Positions 56,226 through 64,000 of a DNA stretch of 64,000 bases are shown here, one piece after another (the first letter of the stretch is position 1; the number at the start of each line of letters is the position of its first letter). Source of the stretch: Winogradskyella ursingii (GTDB taxonomy: Bacteria; Bacteroidota; Bacteroidia; Flavobacteriales; Flavobacteriaceae). The position numbers and the translations under genes are program-made. The DNA lies in assembly GCF_013403975.1 (NCBI RefSeq), contig NZ_JABFDH010000002.1:496001-560000 (forward strand), in the 5' to 3' direction. The notes below the pieces were generated by a model, which was given only the letters and a program-made list of their open reading frames with translations, did no database searches and was not told where the DNA came from.

Positions 56226-56867
56226 ATGAGTAAAAAGAAGAAAAAATACTATACCGTTTGGAAAGGTCACAAAACCGGAATCTTCGAAAAATGGGACGAC
56301 TGCAAAGCCCAAATCAAAGATTTTCAAGGTGCGCAATATAAGTCGTTCCCAACTTTTGCTGCAGCAAAAAAAGCGTTAAAAGGGAATTATTATGACTATG
56401 TTGGGAAAAAGAAGTCTTTTAAAAGTGAACTCACCGAGGCACAACTCAAAAAAATTGGTCAACCTAATTATAATTCTATTTCAGTAGATGCGGCATCAAG
56501 CGGAAATCCAGGCATAATGGAATACAGAGGTGTAGATACCAAAACAAAAAAACAACTCTTTAAACAAGGCCCATTTGAACAAGGCACTAACAATATCGGT
56601 GAATTCTTGGCCATAGTACATGGTTTGGCTTTTTTAAAACAACATAAAAGCGATCGGATAATCTATACAGATTCTAAAACCGCTATGAGCTGGGTGCGCA
56701 AAAAAAACTGCAATTCTAAATTACAACGTACGGAAAAAAACAAACCTGTTTACGACTTGGTGGACAGAGCTGTAAAATGGCTAAAGACCAATAAGTATTC
56801 TACAATCATTGTAAAATGGGAAACCAAAGCTTGGGGTGAGATTCCTGCCGATTTTGGAAGGAAATGA
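56226..56867 (+). CDS. Ribonuclease H with N-terminal viroplasmin-like domain
   Basis: The 213-residue protein starts with ATG at 56226 (MSKKKKKYYTVWKGHK); a TTG three codons earlier lies inside the upstream repeat and is less likely. Residues about 8-55 form the small hybrid-binding (viroplasmin/caulimovirus VI) domain. The RNase H1 fold follows, with acidic residues in SVDAAS, NNIGEFLA, YTDSKTA and PADFGRK. It cuts RNA in RNA-DNA hybrids. Confidence 0.92.
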   Translation: MSKKKKKYYTVWKGHKTGIFEKWDDCKAQIKDFQGAQYKSFPTFAAAKKALKGNYYDYVGKKKSFKSELTEAQLKKIGQPNYNSISVDAASSGNPGIMEYRGVDTKTKKQLFKQGPFEQGTNNIGEFLAIVHGLAFLKQHKSDRIIYTDSKTAMSWVRKKNCNSKLQRTEKNKPVYDLVDRAVKWLKTNKYSTIIVKWETKAWGEIPADFGRK

Positions 56868-56894
56868 TTTATTTATCGAATGCCAATTAGCTTA

Positions 56895-56925
56895 TTTCAC
56901 AAGGAATTTATTTTACGTAAATTTG
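56895..56925 (+). promoter_or_regulatory. Promoter of the PfkB kinase gene
   Basis: TAAATTTG at 56918-56925 is a perfect -7 element, and TTTC at 56895-56898 is a near -33 match with the 19-base spacer. Confidence 0.65.
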
Positions 56926-56947
56926 CATCATAATTCAAACTTTATAT

Positions 56948-57874
56948 ATGGGTAAATTAGCGATTGTCGGGACTGTAGCTTTTGACGCTATCGAAACACC
57001 TTTTGGCAAAACCGATAAAATTCTCGGTGGCGCAGGCACTTTTATTGGTCTGGCAGCATCTAATTTTAATGTAGATTCGGCAATTATTTCTGTGGTTGGT
57101 GGAGACTTTCCTCAAAAATACCTCGATTTAATGAGTAACCGAAATATTGATATTTCTGGTATTGAAATTGTAAAAGATGGAAAGACATTCTTTTGGAGCG
57201 GCAAATACCATAACGACATGAATTCTCGAGATACCCTAGTAACAGAATTAAATGTTCTTGCAGATTTCGAGCCTAAAGTGCCTGAGAATTATAGAGATGC
57301 AGACGTAGTAATGCTCGGTAATTTACACCCACTTACGCAAATGAGCGTCTTAAACCAAATGACAAAAAAACCTAAATTGGTTATTTTGGACACCATGAAT
57401 TTCTGGATGGACTGCGCCTTAGAAGATTTAAAAAACACCATCAAACATATAGATGTCATTACAATTAATGACGAAGAAGCTAGGCAATTGACCGGAGAAT
57501 ATTCATTGGTGGTAGCAGCCAGAAAAATTCATGAAATGGGACCTAAATATGTGGTGATAAAAAAAGGTGAACACGGAGCCTTGCTATTTCACGACGACAA
57601 CGTATTCTATGCACCTGCATTGCCATTGGAAGAAGTATTTGACCCAACTGGAGCAGGAGACACTTTCGCAGGCGGCTTTGCAGGGTATTTAACAAAGACT
57701 GATGATTATTCTTTTGAAAACATGAAAAGCGCAGTCATATATGGTTCTACATTGGCATCATTTTCTGTTGAGAAATTTGGCACTGAGCGGATGCAAAACA
57801 TAACAGACAAAGATATTTATAAACGTTTAGAAGAATTTAAGAGTCTAACTCAATTCGATATAGAATTAGCATAA
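56948..57874 (+). CDS. PfkB-family sugar or nucleoside kinase
   Basis: The 308-residue protein has LGGAGTFIGLAASNF near the start and the C-terminal signature DPTGAGDTFAGGFAGYL with the catalytic Asp. It belongs to the ribokinase/adenosine-kinase fold; the substrate (sugar, nucleoside or cofactor precursor) cannot be read. Purine genes on both sides make a nucleoside-type substrate plausible. It ends at a terminator and has its own promoter. Confidence 0.9.
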   Translation: MGKLAIVGTVAFDAIETPFGKTDKILGGAGTFIGLAASNFNVDSAIISVVGGDFPQKYLDLMSNRNIDISGIEIVKDGKTFFWSGKYHNDMNSRDTLVTELNVLADFEPKVPENYRDADVVMLGNLHPLTQMSVLNQMTKKPKLVILDTMNFWMDCALEDLKNTIKHIDVITINDEEARQLTGEYSLVVAARKIHEMGPKYVVIKKGEHGALLFHDDNVFYAPALPLEEVFDPTGAGDTFAGGFAGYLTKTDDYSFENMKSAVIYGSTLASFSVEKFGTERMQNITDKDIYKRLEEFKSLTQFDIELA

Positions 57875-57875
57875 A

Positions 57876-57908
57876 AACATACGCACTCATAATAGGGTGC
57901 GTTTTTAT
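57876..57908 (+). terminator. Terminator after the PfkB kinase gene
   Basis: An 8-bp stem (57881-57888 with 57895-57902, one G-T pair, loop ATAATA) is followed by TTTTATT. It lies between the kinase and the amidotransferase genes. Confidence 0.8.
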
Positions 57909-57932
57909 TAAAATTAATAGCAGTTTACAACA

Positions 57933-59831
57933 ATGAGTGATGCTTTAAAACATGAGTGCGGTATTGCACTTATTAGGTTACTAAAACCATTGGAATACTA
58001 TAAAGAAAAGTATGGCAGTGCTTTTTACGGTGTTAACAAGATGTATCTAATGATGGAAAAACAGCACAATCGTGGACAGGACGGAGCTGGTTTTGCAAGT
58101 ATCAAGTTAGACACCAAGCCTGGGGAACGTTACATAAGTAGAGTGCGATCTATTGCACAACAACCCATACAAGATATTTTTGCCCAAATTAATGAACGCA
58201 TTAATTACGATTTTGCCCAACACCCAGAATACCAAGACAATGTAGCTTTACAGAAAAGACACATTCCTTATATTGGCGAATTATTATTGGGTCATGTGAG
58301 ATATGGAACCTTTGGGAAAAACAGTGTAGAAAGTGTCCATCCGTTTTTAAGACAAAATAACTGGCAGCATCGAAACCTAATCGTAGCTGGTAATTTTAAT
58401 ATGACAAACGTTAATGAGCTTTTTGATAATCTTATTGAAATTGGCCAGCATCCAAAAGAAAAAGCCGACACAATTACCGTAATGGAAAAAATTGGTCACT
58501 TTCTAGACGATGCAGTTGCAAAAATCTATAAAGACCTTAAAAAAGAAGGATTTAGTAAAGTGGAATGTTCCCCTTTAATTGCCGAAAGACTAAAAGTGGC
58601 CAAGATTCTAAAAAGAGCCGCAAAAAATTGGGATGGTGGTTATGCCATGGCTGGGCTTTTAGGTCATGGAGATTCATTTGTACTTCGTGATCCCGCAGGT
58701 ATTAGACCTGTATATTATTATAAAGATGACGAAGTTGTCGTTGTTGCTTCTGAGCGACCAGTGATTCAAACAGTTTTTAACGTGCCATTTGAAAGTGTGC
58801 AAGAGTTGGAACCGGGTCATGCTATAATCACGAAAAAATCTGGCTCTGTCGATATTAAGAAAATTTTAAAACCGTTAGAACGAAAAGCATGTTCTTTCGA
58901 GAGAATCTATTTTTCGCGAGGTAGTGATGCAGAAATCTATGAGGAAAGAAAAGAACTTGGGAGATTGCTGATGCCAAAGGTATTGGAAGCCATAGATTAT
59001 GACACAGAGAACACGGTTTTTTCTTTTATTCCAAATACAGCTGAAACTTCATTTTACGGTATGATTGATACGGTTGAAGAATATCTCAATGAGAGAAAGA
59101 CAAAATCTATTTTAGATGGAAATGGAAAACTTTCAGCAGAAAGAGTAACAGAAATATTATCAGAAAGACCACGTATAGAAAAGATTGCCATCAAAGATGT
59201 TAAGCTAAGAACCTTTATTACCGAAGACAGTAGCAGAGACGATCTTGTAGCACATGTTTATGATGTGACATATGGTGTAATAAAGCCAACTGATAATTTG
59301 GTAATCATTGATGATAGTATTGTTAGAGGTACTACTCTTAAAAAGAGTATCATTAAAATGATGGATCGTCTAAAGCCAAAACAAATTATTGTTGTTTCAT
59401 CTGCTCCACAAATACGCTATCCAGACTGTTACGGAATAGATATGGCAAATCTAGAAAGCTTAGTCGCCTTTAGAGCTGCACTAGAATTGTTAAAAGAAAA
59501 CAATCAATACGAAATCGTTGAGAACGTGTATAAAAAGTGCCTCACTCAAGTTAAAATGAAGGACAAAAATGTCGTCAATTACGTTAAGGAAATCTATGAT
59601 AATTTCACGGATGAAGACATCTCTAATAAAATAGCAGATCTTTTAAGTGATGATCAGGTTAATGCGGAGGTTAAAATTATTTTCCAACCAGTTAAAAATC
59701 TCCATAAGGCCTGCCCTAAGAATTTAGGTGACTGGTATTTTACAGGAGATTATCCTACTGCAGGCGGTAATCGAGTTGTAAACAAAGCGTTTATTAATTT
59801 TTACGAAGGAAATAAAGAAAGAGCTTATTAA
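57933..59831 (+). CDS. purF: Long-form amidophosphoribosyltransferase
   Basis: The 632-residue protein has Cys9 in KHECGIALIRL, the N-terminal nucleophile expected after removal of eight residues, then NRGQDGAGFAS, VRYGTFGKNS and the PRPP-binding loop LVIIDDSIVRGTTLKKS. It is over 100 residues longer than the common PurF (about 500), with extra sequence in the glutaminase part and at the C-terminus. The reaction is PRPP plus glutamine to phosphoribosylamine, the first step of purine synthesis. Bacteroidota often carry a standard and a long paralogue, so this may be the second copy. Confidence 0.9.
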   Translation: MSDALKHECGIALIRLLKPLEYYKEKYGSAFYGVNKMYLMMEKQHNRGQDGAGFASIKLDTKPGERYISRVRSIAQQPIQDIFAQINERINYDFAQHPEYQDNVALQKRHIPYIGELLLGHVRYGTFGKNSVESVHPFLRQNNWQHRNLIVAGNFNMTNVNELFDNLIEIGQHPKEKADTITVMEKIGHFLDDAVAKIYKDLKKEGFSKVECSPLIAERLKVAKILKRAAKNWDGGYAMAGLLGHGDSFVLRDPAGIRPVYYYKDDEVVVVASERPVIQTVFNVPFESVQELEPGHAIITKKSGSVDIKKILKPLERKACSFERIYFSRGSDAEIYEERKELGRLLMPKVLEAIDYDTENTVFSFIPNTAETSFYGMIDTVEEYLNERKTKSILDGNGKLSAERVTEILSERPRIEKIAIKDVKLRTFITEDSSRDDLVAHVYDVTYGVIKPTDNLVIIDDSIVRGTTLKKSIIKMMDRLKPKQIIVVSSAPQIRYPDCYGIDMANLESLVAFRAALELLKENNQYEIVENVYKKCLTQVKMKDKNVVNYVKEIYDNFTDEDISNKIADLLSDDQVNAEVKIIFQPVKNLHKACPKNLGDWYFTGDYPTAGGNRVVNKAFINFYEGNKERAY

Positions 59832-59937
59832 AAGGTATCAGCAAACGGTTAATCCGATAAAATTATCTTTTTGCCGAAAAAAAATGCATTTTATCTATAT
59901 TATAGATTCGTTTTAACAAATAACATCTACATTGGTA

Positions 59938-60012
59938 TCACCATAACATAAGTAGGTTAAGTTCATGGTAGATTTGGGGCAAAAAAAGGTGAACTTCTGT
60001 TCACCTTTTTTT
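59938..60012 (+). ncRNA. Candidate small RNA, copy 1, with terminator
   Basis: A 48-base block (59938-59985) is repeated 246 bases downstream with one difference (C/T at block position 27). It can fold as ACCAT-AAC-TAA paired with TTA-GTT-ATGGT, then runs GATTTGGGGC into a terminator stem (59988-59994 with 59999-60005, loop TTCT) and T run. TACATTGG at 59928-59935 resembles a -7 element, so transcription would start at the block. A palindrome, ATCTATA-T-TATAGAT at 59893-59907, lies just upstream and may be an operator. Expected length is about 73 bases. Confidence 0.65.
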
Positions 60013-60185
60013 ATGCATTTAGTTGAAGTTTCACTTTAAGTAAGATAACCCTATAAATATATAAGAGAAGTACTATTAGATTTTAATTAATATAATTAAG
60101 CAATAGTTTCCACGCTTAGACTAATATATATGTCGTTTATCCATTAAATTAACTATATAATTAAATGTCAACCTATATTTGGCTC

Positions 60186-60257
60186 ACCATAACATAAGTA
60201 GGTTAAGTTTATGGTAGATTTGGGGCAAAAAGGATGAACGTCTGTTCATCCTTTTTC
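60186..60257 (+). ncRNA. Candidate small RNA, copy 2, with terminator
   Basis: The conserved block (60184-60231) again starts where TATATTTG at 60174-60181 would place the transcription start, and ends in a terminator: stem 60232-60239 with 60244-60251, loop GTCT, then TTTTT. The terminator stem differs in sequence from copy 1 but keeps pairing, so structure is preserved where sequence is not. Between the copies (60013-60183) and after copy 2 (60258-60338) no ORF was found. Confidence 0.65.
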
Positions 60258-60338
60258 ATTTTTAATTCCCAGATGAGTAACAATCTTAATGAGTTTACTT
60301 GATATCTTTTCAAATAATTAACAACATTTTAATTCATA

Positions 60339-60368
60339 AAAAATCCAAGCTCTTCAGCTTGGATTTTT
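60339..60368 (-). terminator. Terminator after superoxide dismutase (two-way)
   Basis: A perfect 11-bp stem (60341-60351 with 60356-60366) with loop CTTC has T runs on both strands. It ends the superoxide dismutase transcript and also shields it from the small RNA region. Confidence 0.9.
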
Positions 60369-60390
60369 CAATTTTATATAGAGCAATCAA

Positions 60391-60999
60391 TTACTTAGCT
60401 TCAGCATAACGTCTTTCTACCTCGTTCCAGTTAATTACATTAAAAAATGCATCAATATAATCAGGTCTTTTATTCTGGTACTTTAAATAGTAAGCATGTT
60501 CCCAAACATCTAATCCTAAAATAGGATGACCACCACAGCCAACACCTGGCATTAACGGATTGTCTTGGTTTGGAGTAGAACATATTTCTACCTTCCCACC
60601 TTTGTGAACACATAACCAGGCCCAACCAGAGCCGAATTGCCCTCCAGCTGCTTTTGAGAATTCATCTTTAAAAGCATCAAATGAACCAAATTTACCTTCA
60701 ATCGCATCTTTGAGCTCACCAGAAAGTCTACCCTTGTCTTCAGGATTCATAATTTCCCAAAATAAGGAATGGTTGTAAAATCCGCCACCATTATTTCTAA
60801 CAGCTTGGTTATCCATATCAAGGTTGATTAAGATATTTTCAATGGTCTTACCTTCTTGGTCAGTCCCTTCAATTGCATTATTCAATTTATTAGTGTAACC
60901 TTGATGGTGTTTAGAATGGTGAATCTCCATCGTTCTTGCATCAATATGCGGTTCTAAAGCATCGTAACTATATTTTAATTTCGGTAATTCGAAAGCCAT
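60391..60999 (-). CDS. Superoxide dismutase, Fe/Mn type
   Basis: The 202-residue protein has metal ligands His27, a second His in [11 protein letters not shown], and the Asp and His in [22 protein letters not shown] is the family stretch after the second His. There is no signal peptide, so it acts in the cytoplasm, where it converts superoxide to peroxide and oxygen. Iron or manganese use cannot be decided safely from sequence. It is monocistronic. Confidence 0.96.
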   Translation of the reverse strand: MAFELPKLKYSYDALEPHIDARTMEIHHSKHHQGYTNKLNNAIEGTDQEGKTIENILINLDMDNQAVRNNGGGFYNHSLFWEIMNPEDKGRLSGELKDAIEGKFGSFDAFKDEFSKAAGGQFGSGWAWLCVHKGGKVEICSTPNQDNPLMPGVGCGGHPILGLDVWEHAYYLKYQNKRPDYIDAFFNVINWNEVERRYAEAK

Positions 61000-61036
61000 A
61001 ATCTTTAATTTTTTTTGGTTAATACTTGTTTTCTCT

Positions 61037-61044
61037 CAAATTTA
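61037..61044 (-). promoter_or_regulatory. -7 element of the superoxide dismutase promoter
   Basis: On the minus strand TAAATTTG matches TAnnTTTG, about 38 bases before the start codon. A -33 TTTG is not seen at the right distance. Confidence 0.5.
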
Positions 61045-61111
61045 CGATATTGAGTTCGTTTTTTTCTTAATAAACTATTAAGATTCCCTATTTTGGTATA
61101 AAATTAATCGT

Positions 61112-64000
61112 TTGCAAAATTCAACTTTTAAAATATATAATGCTTCTGCTGGCAGTGGCAAAACCTTTACTTTGGCCAAATCGTATTTAAAAATCTTGAT
61201 TTCTGCGGAAAGTCCAGATAAATTTAAATCTATTCTTGCTATAACCTTTACCAACAAAGCAGTTGGAGAAATGAAAACAAGAATTATAGAAATGCTCAAG
61301 ACATTTTCTTCTGACCAAAGTCTATCACTACCACACCCAATGTTTTCTGCCATATGTGACGAATTAAAAATTTCTCCAAATCAACTTATCACCAAATCCA
61401 AAATAATTTTAAAGCACATTTTGCATAATTATGGTGCCTTCAATATTTCTACTATTGATGGTTTTACCCACCGTGTGATAAGGACATTTGCAAAAGATTT
61501 GAAACTACCTGTAAATTTTGAAGTAGAACTTGACCAAGATCGTTTATTAAATGAAGCTGTTGACGGACTAATCGCCAAAGCAGGGACAGACAAAAAATTA
61601 ACCAAAGTATTGGTGGATTTTGCCATAGAAAAAGCAGATGACGATAAGAGCTGGGACATAAGCTATGATTTTAGTAAAATAGCTAAACTCTTGATTAGTG
61701 AGGCTGATTTGCCATTTACAAAAAAGTTGAAAGATAAGTCTCTCGATGATTTTAAAAAATTGAAGCTGCACCTTAGCAAAGAAATTTCAATTATTGAAAG
61801 CAAAATCAAAACTATTTCAGAAACGGTTTTGAAATTAATAGAAGAAAGCGGACTACAGTTCGATGATTTTAATAGGAAATCTCTACCCAACTATTTTATA
61901 AAACTAGCAGAAATTAACTTTAGCATTGGTTTTGAAGCTAATTGGCAAGATGATTTGGTTAACGGCAACGCGTTATATCCTAAGCGTGTTTCAAAAAGCA
62001 TCGCTGAGACTATTGATAGTATTCAGCCTCAACTAGCTTCTGCTTTTACCAGCACAAAAAAAATGTTCTTTGATTTAAGGTTAAAAAAAGCATTTTATAA
62101 AAATATCACACCAGTTTCTGTCTTAAATGCCATACAAACCGAGCTATATCTTTTGAAAGAAGAGCAGAATAAAATGCTGATTTCAGAATTTAACACTATC
62201 ATTCATGAAGAAATTAAAAATCAACCAACACCATTTATTTATGAACGGCTTGGGGAAAAATTCAAAAACTATTTTATAGATGAATTTCAGGACACCTCTA
62301 AGATGCAATGGGATAATTTGGTACCACTCTTAGATAACGCTCTATCTGGCCCAAACGGCTCTGTAATGTTGGTCGGTGACGCCAAACAAGCTATTTACAG
62401 ATGGCGTGGCGGAGAAGCTGAGCAGTTTATAAATCTATATAATAAACACACTAATCCATTTCAAACTGAGAAAGAAATTTTCGCGTTAGAAACCAACTAC
62501 AGAAGTGCTAAAGCAGTGGTAGAATTTAATAATTCTTTGTTTAAATTCTTGGGTCAAAACTTTATTGGCAATCCCAATTATGCGGAGCTTTTTGAGAATG
62601 CCATGCAGCACACAAATAGTGAAAGCTTAGGATATGTGAATCTCAACTTTTTAGATCTACAGGAAAAGGACGATAATGCAGAACCGTATGTGACCGAAAC
62701 TATGCAGACTGTTCTAAAATGTAAAGAAAACGGTTATCCACTAAGTGATATTTGCATTTTGGTGCGCAAACGAAAAGAAGGTGTAGCTATTGCACAAAAT
62801 CTTAGTGAAAATGGAATAAAAATAACTTCCTCAGAAACTTTACTTTTAAAAAACTCTGAAAAAGTAAATTTCTTAAATATCTTTTTAAAATTACTACTTC
62901 AGCCTAACAATGATGTGCTTCAGGTAGAATTTCTTTCGTTTTTAGCCGAGCAAAATCACATAACAGATAGCCATAATTTTTTTACTACTCACCTAAAGAG
63001 AGAATTTAAAGCAACTTTAAAAAGCCTTGAGACAATAGATATCCATCTTAACATCAACGAGCTGTTACAGTTGCCTTTGTATGAGCTCTTGGAGAAACTG
63101 GTCAGAACTTTTAATATGAACGACCACTCGGACGCATTCCTTCAATTTTATATGGATGTCGTGTTGGAATTCGCCCAAAAAAATGACTCTGACTTAGTCG
63201 GTTTTATTAGTTATTTCGAAAAGAATGAAGATCGTTTGAGTGTGGTTTCTCCAAAAAATTTAGACGCGGTTCAGATTATGACAATCCATAAGGCCAAAGG
63301 TCTAGAGTTTCCTGTTGTTATATTTCCTTTTGCAGACTTAAATATTTACCAAGAAATAGAACCTAAGGTTTGGTTTCCAATGGATAATAGCGAAGTTGGA
63401 TTTGAGTCATTTTTAATTAATTACTCTAAAGATGTAGAACATTTTGGAGATGCCGGTAAAATGATTTTCGATACTCATCAATCGGAATTGGAACTGGATA
63501 ATCTTAATCTTTTATATGTAGTGCTTACAAGAGCTGTTGAGCAATTATACATTATAAGCAAAAAAGATTTAAACTCAAAAGGCAAACTAAATGAAAACAG
63601 CTATGCAGGCATGCTGATATCGTATTTGCAACATAGAGACCTGTGGGACGAAAACCAACCTATTTACGAATTTGGAACTTTGATTAAACCGCAAACAATT
63701 AATAACATCACAGAGGAATCCGAATCAATCGGATTTATTTCAACAGCAAAAGAAGAACATAATTTTAGTATTGTAACAAGATCTGGGTTGTTGTGGGATA
63801 CCCACCAAGAACAAGCTATTGAACGTGGTAATCTGGTTCATTTGGTCCTTTCTAAAATCAGGACAGTAGGTGATTTGGATTTTGAACTTGAAAATTTATT
63901 GACTTTAGGAGAGATTTCTCATAATCAATTAAACGATCTCAAACAGACTGTTGCAGCCGTTGTGTCTCACCCAAAACTTAGTCCATATTTTCAGGACCGT
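61112..64000 (+). CDS. UvrD/RecB-type (AddA-like) helicase, 3' end outside window
   Basis: The first 963 codons of a large superfamily-1 helicase are present. Motifs in order are Walker A NASAGSGKTF (Lys17), ITFTNKAVGEMKTRI, STIDGFTHRVIRTF, Walker B YFIDEFQDTS, VGDAKQAIYRWRGG, LETNYRS, IMTIHKAKGLEFPVV and LLYVVLTRAVEQLYI. No ATG lies before the Walker A; TTG at 61112 gives QNSTFKIYNASAGSGKT, the usual opening of this family, and the frame has a stop at 61079, so TTG is the best start. It probably forms the helicase part of an AddAB/RecBCD-like break-repair nuclease whose C-terminal nuclease domain and partner lie beyond the window. Confidence 0.88.
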   Translation, partial: MQNSTFKIYNASAGSGKTFTLAKSYLKILISAESPDKFKSILAITFTNKAVGEMKTRIIEMLKTFSSDQSLSLPHPMFSAICDELKISPNQLITKSKIILKHILHNYGAFNISTIDGFTHRVIRTFAKDLKLPVNFEVELDQDRLLNEAVDGLIAKAGTDKKLTKVLVDFAIEKADDDKSWDISYDFSKIAKLLISEADLPFTKKLKDKSLDDFKKLKLHLSKEISIIESKIKTISETVLKLIEESGLQFDDFNRKSLPNYFIKLAEINFSIGFEANWQDDLVNGNALYPKRVSKSIAETIDSIQPQLASAFTSTKKMFFDLRLKKAFYKNITPVSVLNAIQTELYLLKEEQNKMLISEFNTIIHEEIKNQPTPFIYERLGEKFKNYFIDEFQDTSKMQWDNLVPLLDNALSGPNGSVMLVGDAKQAIYRWRGGEAEQFINLYNKHTNPFQTEKEIFALETNYRSAKAVVEFNNSLFKFLGQNFIGNPNYAELFENAMQHTNSESLGYVNLNFLDLQEKDDNAEPYVTETMQTVLKCKENGYPLSDICILVRKRKEGVAIAQNLSENGIKITSSETLLLKNSEKVNFLNIFLKLLLQPNNDVLQVEFLSFLAEQNHITDSHNFFTTHLKREFKATLKSLETIDIHLNINELLQLPLYELLEKLVRTFNMNDHSDAFLQFYMDVVLEFAQKNDSDLVGFISYFEKNEDRLSVVSPKNLDAVQIMTIHKAKGLEFPVVIFPFADLNIYQEIEPKVWFPMDNSEVGFESFLINYSKDVEHFGDAGKMIFDTHQSELELDNLNLLYVVLTRAVEQLYIISKKDLNSKGKLNENSYAGMLISYLQHRDLWDENQPIYEFGTLIKPQTINNITEESESIGFISTAKEEHNFSIVTRSGLLWDTHQEQAIERGNLVHLVLSKIRTVGDLDFELENLLTLGEISHNQLNDLKQTVAAVVSHPKLSPYFQDR

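Noticed and set aside
59965-60042. Short reading frames starting MVDLGQK in both small RNA copies
   Set aside because: The identical seven codons simply follow from the repeated block. Copy 2 stops at once after the shared part, and copy 1 reads through a terminator hairpin, so coding is unlikely.
61078-61890. Leftward reading frames opposite the helicase gene
   Set aside because: The plus strand carries all helicase motifs in one open frame from 61112 to the window end; the leftward frames have no recognisable domain.
1-64000. tRNA, rRNA, CRISPR arrays, insertion sequences or prophage
   Set aside because: No cloverleaf tRNA with CCA-type ends, regular spacer-repeat arrays, transposase or phage structural genes were recognised on reading both strands by eye; a dedicated scan was not possible.

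Overview
The window is a chromosomal segment of a member of the Bacteroidota, almost certainly a marine Flavobacteriaceae (a Winogradskyella/Psychroserpens-type genome fits, but the genus is only a guess). The evidence is low G+C, promoters of the Bacteroidota type (TTTG, about 19 bases, TAnnTTTG) and marker families: IPExxxVDY, DUF2480, DUF3078, a PorP/SprF protein, an L21 fusion protein and many acidic-tailed lipoproteins. No phage, insertion sequence, tRNA, rRNA or CRISPR array was seen. Most genes are core metabolism and maintenance, with a few accessory insertions.

Layout. 1-2195: two M16 zinc peptidases (the second cut by the window edge). 2413-3576: rplU-rpmA with a textbook promoter and terminator. 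3725-6422: a membrane-bound MutS-like ATPase behind an M28 peptidase. 6504-10437: sdhCAB, with a four-helix-bundle gene flanked by inverted heptamer arrays lodged between sdhA and sdhB. 10477-14689: a beta-barrel protein and a sortilin-like propeller protein. 14939-18851: aminopeptidase P, an AbiH-type phage-defence gene and aspartate kinase. 18955-22514: a tightly packed serine hydrolase, branched-chain amino-acid transporter and DNA adenine methylase. 22729-25168: an alpha/beta hydrolase, two small zinc-site proteins and thiL. 25278-29934: four consecutive lipoprotein genes ending in an MbnP-like/MbnH-like pair, followed by a third small zinc-site protein. 30454-42399: a suf iron-sulfur assembly locus split by unrelated genes. 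42537-50974: PBP1A, HflX, a nuclease-fold protein, PorP/SprF, YciI and CYTH proteins, DinB and a free-standing TonB plug protein. 51075-55394: acpP-fabF-rnc and IPExxxVDY-pyk. 55577-59831: purN, an RNase H, a PfkB kinase and a long amidophosphoribosyltransferase. 59832-60390: two tandem, nearly identical small RNA candidates. 60391-64000: superoxide dismutase and a large UvrD/RecB-type helicase that runs off the window.

How the genes work together. SdhC anchors SdhA and SdhB as the menaquinone-linked succinate dehydrogenase. SufA-type carrier, SufB, SufC, SufD, SufS, SufE and the DUF59 protein form one iron-sulfur assembly pathway. AcpP and FabF serve fatty-acid elongation. PurN and the amidotransferase serve purine synthesis. 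The lipoprotein operon at 25278-29934 looks like a cell-surface, copper-related redox system.

The most interesting unexplained items are the tandem small RNAs, the MbnP/MbnH-like lipoprotein operon flanked by three paralogous small zinc-site genes, the cassette inside the sdh operon, and a 111-base cloverleaf-like palindromic element at 22531-22641.
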